Shown here: one piece after another, positions 44,075-50,260 of the stretch | Numbering within the stretch: position 1 is the first letter of the stretch | Layout of the letters: each line of letters begins with the position of its first letter | Assembly: GCA_024400275.1 (NCBI GenBank) | Contig: JAKSMY010000008.1 | Coordinates: 1 to 50,260 of the forward strand | Direction of reading: 5' to 3' | DNA from: Paludibacteraceae bacterium | Lineage (GTDB): Bacteria > Bacteroidota > Bacteroidia > Bacteroidales > Paludibacteraceae | Length of the DNA: 50,260 nt | Position numbers and translations under genes: made by a program | The notes under the pieces: generated by a model | Seen by the model: only the letters and a program-made list of their open reading frames with translations | What the model was told of the DNA's origin: nothing | Database searches by the model: none

Positions 44075-45235
44075 ATGTACGAATTTTATTTTTTGGGAAA
44101 TATGGCGATGTCTGTCTATTGGTTGATATATGGTGTGATTACCGGCATTATTATCAGCATGGCTGTTTTTATGTTTTGGTCTTCTCGCACGGGCTCGTCT
44201 TTTGTGCAGTACCCTACCTCGCGTCCGTTGCGTAGGGCGGCGGGTGTGATTTTTACTGTGGCGGGCATAGAGGTGTTGGTTGCATTGGGAATTATTGCGT
44301 TGCTGGGTGATAAATATCCTATTTATGATGAACATTGGTGCTTGACCACGTGGGGGTCTTGTTGTTTGCAACAATTTTTGGCTTTGATGTTTGTTCCGGC
44401 GGTGTGTAATTTCATGCAGGCGGTTTTGCAGGGAGGGAATAGATTTAACATGCGTTCTGTTGTTTTTGCTATCTTGTTTCCTGCTGTCCTTTTTGTGTGG
44501 ACAATCGTTTACGGCATACATAATGTGGCATCCGAAAACGTTCGCTTTAGTAAGGATGTGCTGTTTGTGGTACGTGTTTATTGGGTTGTGTGTGTGCTGG
44601 CGGTTTTTTATTTCTACACCAAGGATGTTAAGCGTTACGAGAAACACCTGTGTAATATGTACTCCGATTTTTCCAATCGGCACGTCCGTTGGCTCTATAT
44701 ATTGGGGGTGTTGAATGTTGTGTATGTCGTTTGGTTCGTGGCAGTATGTACGACGCGTGTCTCTTTTTTGTTTGGAGCAATGGTTGAGCATGTTCTTGCT
44801 TTGGGCATCACTATTTATACCTATTATCATGTGGATCGTCAGCAACTCATCAAGTGGGATACCAGTGGCGAAGACAGTATGGATATTGACCCTGAATTGC
44901 CTATTTTGAAGGAGTTGGACGCCAAAGTAAATGAATGGTTGGAAGGTAAGGGGTATCTTAACGCAGATCTTACTCGTGATGACTTGGTCAGGGAATTGAA
45001 GACGAACCGTACATACTTGAATATGTACTTTGCGTCCAAAGGTATTTCATTCTATAAATTTATCAATTTTCATCGGATAAAATACGCGACTATGTTGCTT
45101 GCCGAAGAAAGCAATTTGCACAAACTTTCTGACATTGCCGCAACGTGTGGTTTTAAGAGTTTGGAGGTCTTTTCCCGCCAGTTTAAGCTCGTTTCTGGCT
45201 GTTTGCCGAGTCAGTTCAGGGGGGGGGGGGCGTAA
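44075..45235 (+). CDS. Membrane-anchored AraC-family transcriptional regulator ending in a G12 tract
   Basis: The start is the ATG at 44075 (MYEFYFLGNMAMSVYW), after the promoter. 386 residues. About seven membrane helices occupy residues 8-245. A C-terminal AraC-type double HTH follows (about 290-380: LVRELKTNRTYLNMYFASKGISFYKFINFHRIKYATMLL; LSDIAATCGFKSLEVFSRQFKLVSG). The family is common in Bacteroidales. The last codons are written in a run of 12 G (45219-45230), giving RGGGA; slippage would change only the tail: 13 G gives RGGGGVKTP. It could control the genes to its right. Confidence 0.85.
   Translation: MYEFYFLGNMAMSVYWLIYGVITGIIISMAVFMFWSSRTGSSFVQYPTSRPLRRAAGVIFTVAGIEVLVALGIIALLGDKYPIYDEHWCLTTWGSCCLQQFLALMFVPAVCNFMQAVLQGGNRFNMRSVVFAILFPAVLFVWTIVYGIHNVASENVRFSKDVLFVVRVYWVVCVLAVFYFYTKDVKRYEKHLCNMYSDFSNRHVRWLYILGVLNVVYVVWFVAVCTTRVSFLFGAMVEHVLALGITIYTYYHVDRQQLIKWDTSGEDSMDIDPELPILKELDAKVNEWLEGKGYLNADLTRDDLVRELKTNRTYLNMYFASKGISFYKFINFHRIKYATMLLAEESNLHKLSDIAATCGFKSLEVFSRQFKLVSGCLPSQFRGGGA
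45219..45230 (+). repeat. Homopolymer of 12 G at the 3' end of the AraC-type gene
   Basis: AGG-GGG-GGG-GGG-GCG-TAA encodes the final residues and is followed at once by the stop. Poly-G tracts of this length are slippage-prone in replication and sequencing. Confidence 0.9.
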
Positions 45236-45270
45236 AAACCCCTTAGAAGCGACATAAATGGGCGCTAAAA

Positions 45271-45309
45271 TTTGATAATTTGTCAAATTCGTTTGATAAT
45301 TTGTCAAAT
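45271..45309. promoter_or_regulatory. Two 18-bp direct repeats spaced 21 bp, candidate operator
   Basis: TTTGATAATTTGTCAAAT at 45271-45288 and again at 45292-45309, 21 bp apart start to start. Each copy also has TTTGA / TCAAA dyad ends. They end 22 bp before the -33 box of the next promoter. Direct repeats on a 21-bp (two-turn) spacing are the usual layout for AraC-family dimers. Confidence 0.6.
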
Positions 45310-45331
45310 AATAGTTTCTTTCGGTTTTGCA

Positions 45332-45363
45332 TTTGCAAAATTGAGAAAAAAGTTGTATCTTTG
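45332..45363 (+). promoter_or_regulatory. Promoter upstream of the ORF6N and giant surface protein genes
   Basis: TTTG at 45332-45335, a 20-nt spacer, TATCTTTG at 45356-45363. The leader (about 190 nt) includes a GC-rich, CG-dense stretch (45378-45418) that may fold but shows no clean hairpin. Apart from the repeats and this promoter, 45236-45563 holds nothing else I can support. Confidence 0.75.
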
Positions 45364-45563
45364 CAACGCGTATTTTATTGCGCCGCGCATCCGCGTACTG
45401 CACGTAGCGCGCGCAAGTACGTAAGAAAACATTATTTGGCTGAGTTTTGCGGTAGTATAGCGGTAGTAGAAGCATAGGATGGCGAACAGTTGAAGGAATG
45501 ATAGAAAAACAAAAAATGATATACGCAAATATTTGGCACAAAAAATGTAGGTTTAGATAGAAA

Positions 45564-45848
45564 ATGGCAAGAGAAAACGAAATAGTACAAACCGAAGTTG
45601 TGAATGTGAAGATTGTACAAAATCTGATTCATGAAATTCGAGGGGAGAAGGTTATGTTGGATCGTGACCTTGCCAAGTTGTATGGTGTAGAGACGAAAGA
45701 ACTGAATCAAGCAGTTAAACGTAATATAGAACGTTTCCCGGAAGATTTTATGTTTCAACTGACTGATATAGAGGCAAATACGCTTTCATGGTCACAAATT
45801 GTGACCATAGAAAGTCAAAGAACACGTATTTCATTTTGGAATCTATGA
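45564..45848 (+). pseudogene. Truncated ORF6N-domain protein
   Basis: 94 residues. Residues about 15-70 are the start of an ORF6N/KilA-N-type domain ([42 protein letters not shown]). Complete relatives, as I know them, continue with a GGRRYLPYAFTEQGVAML segment and reach roughly 170-200 residues or more; here the frame ends after [11 protein letters not shown], and no other frame downstream continues the domain. It is either a decayed gene or a short functional form. The family is linked to phages and mobile DNA. The giant gene begins 66 nt later. Confidence 0.6.
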
Positions 45849-45914
45849 GAACAGACAAACAAATAATATTGAGCCAATTGTAAATAATTATAGCTATTTA
45901 AAATACATACAAAT

Positions 45915-48900
45915 ATGAAACATTTTAATTTATTTAGTCTGAAGAATTGGTCTGAGACCAATGTAGTTAAAGGGACAAGAAACTATATGGCAAGTGGGAC
46001 AAGAACCCTCCTCCTCGCCCTTACCCTCCTCTGCGGAGTAAGTAATGCGTGGGGTGCATGTTATTACACCATTTCTTCTGCCCCTACGACCATTAATGTG
46101 GTGGAGACTGGAAAAGGTGCATTTGGGGTAAAACTTTATAATTTTCCAGATACGGAATTAGGAACCTTTACGAACACCTATGGAGTAACCAGTATTACAT
46201 TTTCTTTCAAGAAAGATGGCGGTACCAATACAGCTAATGTAAAACTACAATATTACGATGGTACGAGTTGGACTGATGCAGTTAATTCGGATGGGGGGAA
46301 AATCACTTGTAAAGCTAAAAATAAAGAAACGGATAATGTGAATCAAAAAATTAATCCAAGCTCTCCCACTGGTCAAGCGATAAAATATCGTTTAGTCCGT
46401 ACGGATAATCCTGATTTTACAAGCAGCGACCGTTATTTTACGATTTCGAATTTGACATTACAAATGAACACTACATTCTCGTCAGATGCATTGGTTACGA
46501 TAGCAAATACAAAAATTGATGAATCTAATGAGGGGTATTTTGATGTATCATATAGTAACATGGAAGGGAAAACTTTGTCAGTAACTAGTAGTAATCCTAA
46601 CGAATTCATAGTCTCCGATGTCGCTTTGGACTGCTCTGGTACAAAGTCGGTGACGGTTACTTACAAACCCACATGTGAACATCACGAAGAAAGCGCAACG
46701 ATTACGCTTAAAATTGATGATGTTGAAAAAGCACGGGTTACTGCCAATGCATCGTGGGCTTTAAACGATGGTCAGGCAGTTAATTGGCGCACATTGACTG
46801 ATGCGGAAAAGAAAATACAAAAAGGGCAATCTCTAGATATCTCCAGTTATGCTTCTGCTAAATATAGTAATGGGGAAGGTGCTGTTTATTATACCTCAAG
46901 TAATTCTGGAGTTATCTCCGTTGGTTCTGATGGTCATACTTTGACCGCTGTAAGTGTAGGTACAGCCCAAATCAAAGCCCATGTAGGAAATGGCTGCAAG
47001 TATTCTGGGGCTTCAAGTTCAGAGGTCACATTTACCGTTTCCGATAAAGCGACACCTAAATTCACTCCTAACTGGACAAGTACCAACTTGAAAGTGGGAG
47101 ATAAAGTGACATTGACCGTTGAAAATGTGAGTGATGGACTAAACGGATATTTCAAGGGCACGGCTACGAAAGATAACGGTAAAGATATTTTAGGTATAAC
47201 TCGTTTTGGAAATACGATTACCATTGAGGCATTGAACGCAGGAAATTCTACTGCGACTTTCACACAAACGGAGACTGGCGATATCTTTGGTGCGAACCCA
47301 TCGTATAGTTTCTCTGTTACGAAGATTGCCAACACTCTTACCGTAGATGCAACTCACTCAATGTATGTAGATGATATTTGGAATTCGGTTATTTCTGGTA
47401 AGAACAGCGATGGTGCCATTACCACCACTACTACAGATGGTACGGTTGCCTACTATGATGTGGCAAACAATAAGATTGTCGCACAAAACACCAATAGCCA
47501 ATCGTTCAATAGTAAAGAGGTTACGATTACTATTTCACAAGCGGATACATACAAATATACGGCTGCATCGAAGACGATTACAATTATAGTCAATAAATAC
47601 GACAATGCTATTGACATTAAAGGACATGGTTCTTCGTATAGCCGTGATATTTATGTTGGTGAAGTATGGGATTTTTCTCTTTCCTCCAATCATACATCTT
47701 CTCCAATTATAGCCACACAGAATAGCGGTTCAGATGTAGCCGTAATGAATAGTGACCACACGCAAGTTATATCTAATAGTAAGGAAGGTCAGGCAACGTG
47801 GAGCATTTCGCAACCAGAGACGTACAAATATAAAGAGGCAACTGGCTCTTTGACGGTAAATGTGAAGAAAATGGGTGAAGAGAGTTGTGAGGTGGTTAAT
47901 AAGGGAGAAACGGAATATAGCGAAAAATTAGGCAACAACACTAGTGAGATAACATGGTCAGAAGCAAATGTCGCTGAAAAACTGTATTTTAGGGCACATA
48001 GGCAAAGTGGTTCTGTGGAAGATAAGATTCAAGCGCAACAAAAAGTCAATGGTAGTTGGCAAAATGTTGGAAATGCAATTACGGATATGGGAACGAGTTA
48101 TGGGTCTGAATACTCCATTCCGTTAAATCAAGCAGCTACAGGTGTACGTTTCAACATAGCAGGATCATTTAAAAATTTTGTTAAGAATGTTCGCATTACC
48201 CGTAAGAAATACCTCACCACAACTTCTTCCCTCACTATCAATAAAAACACTTCGGGCGGAACGCTTTTAGTCGGTGAAAGCGGTACGGCTACATTGCATG
48301 TAGATTGGAGTATTTGTAATGGCGGTGAGTTGAAAGTCAGTTCGTCCGATCCGAGATTCACTCTTTCACAAACCACAATCTCCGATGCAACGGACGGAAC
48401 GAACGGCTCAAAAGACATCACGGTAACTTATACTCCATCAGAAGCGGGCACGTTTAATGCTGACATCACCGTCTATAACAAGGTTTATCGTGAAACAACG
48501 GCAGTGACCGGTATCGCAAAAGCAGTTCCGCAAATCACAACGCCCCCTTCGACTACGGCAGTGACTTACGGACAGTTATTGAGCAATTCCAATCTGTCGG
48601 GAGGCGAAGCAAAAGCCGTTGTGAACGGAACATTGACTGGAATAGAAGGTAGTTTTGCTTGGGAGAATCCCAATGAGGTTGTAACCAAAGCAGCAGGAGC
48701 ACAGCAATATAATGTGATATTTACTCCTTCTAAGACGGACTTGTACAACAATGCTTCCGGCAAGGCAACGGTTACTGTCAATAAAGCTACACCGACTTTG
48801 ACTGTAACTAGCCCTGATACGCAAAAAGTATATCTGGACGATACACAAACGCCTAAACTGGATTTGGTAAATTATGTGACTGAATACTCAGCAGAGAACG

Positions 48901-50260
48901 ACACGCACGGACATGCACAACAAAAATCGGCTATTACCTATACTTGCGATAAAACATCTACAGGAAAAATAGAAAATGGGAAATTCTACGCAACAGCCGA
49001 AGGCACTTATACTATTACCGCTACTGCCCCTGCAACGGATTATTATGATAAGGTAGAGAAAACATTTACTATCACAGTCGTGAAGAACGAAAACCCCATC
49101 ACGTTCCAAGCGGGCAGTTCAACCGTAACCACTACCACGGTGGATTGTGAATCTTCGTCCGTCGTAACCGTTGTTACCGCCTCAACCGGTGCGCTTTCGG
49201 TCAGTGCTGTGCAAAACGGTATTACCCCTACAATCTCTGGCAAGACGCTTACCTTTGCGGCTGCTGCGGGTTCGTCCAACGAGACTGCTACCTTTACTGT
49301 CAGTCAAGCAACAACGACCAAATATAAAGCAGGTTCGGCTACTATTACAATCTATGTGAAACCTATTTTCCGCTTTGCTGCGGTGGCTAATGTAGGTCCT
49401 GTGAAACAAGGCACGGTTTCGGCTTCGGTAACAGAAACATCTAAAATAGAAAACTACCAAACCACTTCGTCTTCTACAACAGCCACTTTCTCGGCAACAC
49501 CCAATAGCGGTTACCATTTTGACGGCTGGTACACCTCTTCGGATTGCACGGGTTCGGCTGAATCCACTGATAGTCCTTACACCCCGACGATTACTAATAC
49601 ATCGGCAGGCAGTACGACAACTAAAACCCTCTATGCCAAGTTTACGGCTAATCAGCATACACTCTCATGGAGTACAGATGGTAACCCATTGACGGGCAAT
49701 TACACACAAGGTACGGTAGATTTTGGTACTCCAATTATACAACCTAATACACCGACTAAATCGGGCTATACCTTTGCCGGTTGGAATGCCACTGTGCCTG
49801 CAACTATGCCGGATAATGACCTGTCTTATACTGCCCAATGGACAGCAAACTCCTACACCGTGACTTTGGACGGCAATGGAGGTTCAGGCGGTTCTGCCAG
49901 TGTAACTGCTACATTCGGTGCGGCTATGCCTTCGGCTGATGCTCCTACGCGTACAGGCTACACTTTCCAAGGGTACTATGACCAAAAGGAAGGTGGCACA
50001 CAGTACTATAATAATGATATGAGTAGCGCGCACGCGTGGGACAAAGCGGCTGCCACTACCCTTTATGCTCACTGGACTGCTAATATTTATAGAGTGAAAC
50101 TATATGCCAATGGAGGAGCTTTTGATAATGCTGGAACGCCGGTTTCAGAGTTGTGGCAAGATGTCGCTTACGGATCCCCTATGCCATCAGGCAATCCGAA
50201 ACCTACCAGAACAGGATTGGAATTCATTGGCTTCTATGACGAAAATGGAGTACAATACTA
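45915..50260 (+). CDS. Giant exported surface protein with Ig-like and InlB-type repeats (3' end outside window)
   Basis: The frame is open from the ATG at 45915 to the right edge (1,448 codons, no stop). The N-terminus (MKHFNLFSLKNW, then from residue 25 MASGTRTLLLALTLLCGVSNAWGA) ends in a signal peptide; Met25 is the alternative start. From about residue 30 come repeated beta-sandwich units of Ig/MBG-like type (TPTLTVTSPDTQKVYLDD; Big_2-like SGVISVGSDGHTLTAVSVGTAQIKA). From about residue 1190 there are InlB/Listeria-Bacteroides repeats, each with a GYTFAGW / GYTFQGYY / GLEFIGFY core and YTAQWTANSYTVTLDGNGG-type edges. It is probably a cell-surface adhesin-like protein exported by Sec and then type IX secretion, given PorZ; its C-terminal domain is not in view. 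Confidence 0.85.
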   Translation, partial: MKHFNLFSLKNWSETNVVKGTRNYMASGTRTLLLALTLLCGVSNAWGACYYTISSAPTTINVVETGKGAFGVKLYNFPDTELGTFTNTYGVTSITFSFKKDGGTNTANVKLQYYDGTSWTDAVNSDGGKITCKAKNKETDNVNQKINPSSPTGQAIKYRLVRTDNPDFTSSDRYFTISNLTLQMNTTFSSDALVTIANTKIDESNEGYFDVSYSNMEGKTLSVTSSNPNEFIVSDVALDCSGTKSVTVTYKPTCEHHEESATITLKIDDVEKARVTANASWALNDGQAVNWRTLTDAEKKIQKGQSLDISSYASAKYSNGEGAVYYTSSNSGVISVGSDGHTLTAVSVGTAQIKAHVGNGCKYSGASSSEVTFTVSDKATPKFTPNWTSTNLKVGDKVTLTVENVSDGLNGYFKGTATKDNGKDILGITRFGNTITIEALNAGNSTATFTQTETGDIFGANPSYSFSVTKIANTLTVDATHSMYVDDIWNSVISGKNSDGAITTTTTDGTVAYYDVANNKIVAQNTNSQSFNSKEVTITISQADTYKYTAASKTITIIVNKYDNAIDIKGHGSSYSRDIYVGEVWDFSLSSNHTSSPIIATQNSGSDVAVMNSDHTQVISNSKEGQATWSISQPETYKYKEATGSLTVNVKKMGEESCEVVNKGETEYSEKLGNNTSEITWSEANVAEKLYFRAHRQSGSVEDKIQAQQKVNGSWQNVGNAITDMGTSYGSEYSIPLNQAATGVRFNIAGSFKNFVKNVRITRKKYLTTTSSLTINKNTSGGTLLVGESGTATLHVDWSICNGGELKVSSSDPRFTLSQTTISDATDGTNGSKDITVTYTPSEAGTFNADITVYNKVYRETTAVTGIAKAVPQITTPPSTTAVTYGQLLSNSNLSGGEAKAVVNGTLTGIEGSFAWENPNEVVTKAAGAQQYNVIFTPSKTDLYNNASGKATVTVNKATPTLTVTSPDTQKVYLDDTQTPKLDLVNYVTEYSAENDTHGHAQQKSAITYTCDKTSTGKIENGKFYATAEGTYTITATAPATDYYDKVEKTFTITVVKNENPITFQAGSSTVTTTTVDCESSSVVTVVTASTGALSVSAVQNGITPTISGKTLTFAAAAGSSNETATFTVSQATTTKYKAGSATITIYVKPIFRFAAVANVGPVKQGTVSASVTETSKIENYQTTSSSTTATFSATPNSGYHFDGWYTSSDCTGSAESTDSPYTPTITNTSAGSTTTKTLYAKFTANQHTLSWSTDGNPLTGNYTQGTVDFGTPIIQPNTPTKSGYTFAGWNATVPATMPDNDLSYTAQWTANSYTVTLDGNGGSGGSASVTATFGAAMPSADAPTRTGYTFQGYYDQKEGGTQYYNNDMSSAHAWDKAAATTLYAHWTANIYRVKLYANGGAFDNAGTPVSELWQDVAYGSPMPSGNPKPTRTGLEFIGFYDENGVQY

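Noticed and set aside
45378..45418. Terminator or structured RNA in the CG-dense leader before the ORF6N gene
   Set aside because: Many short CGCG matches but no single stem of convincing length and no T-tract.

Overview
The window looks like a chromosomal segment of a Bacteroidales bacterium (phylum Bacteroidota); I cannot place it in a genus. Three things point there. Most upstream regions carry the Bacteroidota sigma-70 promoter form (TTTG, about 20 nt, TAnnTTTG). There is a PorZ-type protein of the type IX secretion system. Several families typical of the group are present (DUF4954, BspA-type leucine-rich repeat, TRL-like lipoprotein, InlB-type repeats). No rRNA, tRNA or CRISPR array was found.

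Region 1 (1-6.1 kb) is AT-rich accessory DNA on the minus strand: a partial gene, a small exported protein, a cold-shock-domain/BspA-LRR fusion, a small beta-rich protein, a TIR-membrane-Sel1 protein with the WxxxE pattern of NAD-hydrolysing TIR domains, and an AlbA_2/ATPase regulator. The last two follow a NrtR-like Nudix gene in what may be one transcript.

Region 2 (6.1-16.4 kb) is core housekeeping: Nudix regulator, murI, and divergently dnaN, a DnaQ-like exonuclease, a DUF4954 protein, rnz and radA in tight coupling. These converge on miaB and nagB. The rnz gene has no canonical start codon before its conserved N-terminus.

Region 3 (16.4-20.7 kb) is a 4.25-kb AT-rich insertion bounded by a perfect 35-bp direct repeat that is the 3' end of glgB. 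Both copies still encode a plausible glgB end, so the ancestral order was glgB-nagB with a 38-nt spacer. The insertion carries an Xre-type regulator behind a large hairpin leader, a TRL-like lipoprotein, three proteins of unknown function (one exported, one integral membrane, one with only a short hydrophobic N-terminus) and an exported alpha/beta hydrolase. It carries no recognisable recombinase.

Region 4 (20.7-33.1 kb) holds glgB with a YhcH-family gene, a HAD phosphatase with a small exported protein, rmuC with a PEGA-like protein, and a greA-HIT-aspA-rdgB-porZ-acyltransferase operon preceded by an attenuator-like hairpin and a 34-codon gene.

Region 5 (33.1-41.4 kb) is an apparent eight-gene operon read from one promoter: gyrB, a LOG-family protein, a GH16-like lectin-fold protein, kdsA, kdsD, a TGS-nucleoside kinase, a SPOR protein and folE.

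Region 6 (41.4-50.3 kb) has an AsmA-like protein, a membrane-anchored AraC-type regulator ending in a 12-G tract, a pair of 21-bp-spaced direct repeats, a truncated ORF6N gene, and the first 1,448 codons of a giant exported protein with Ig-like and InlB-type repeats that runs off the window.

A theme across the window is short tandem micro-repeats (8, 9, 11 and 12 bp units) between genes and inside coding sequence. One 9-bp family and one CAATGCA-type repeat each occur at two unlinked loci, once inside miaB and once between genes.
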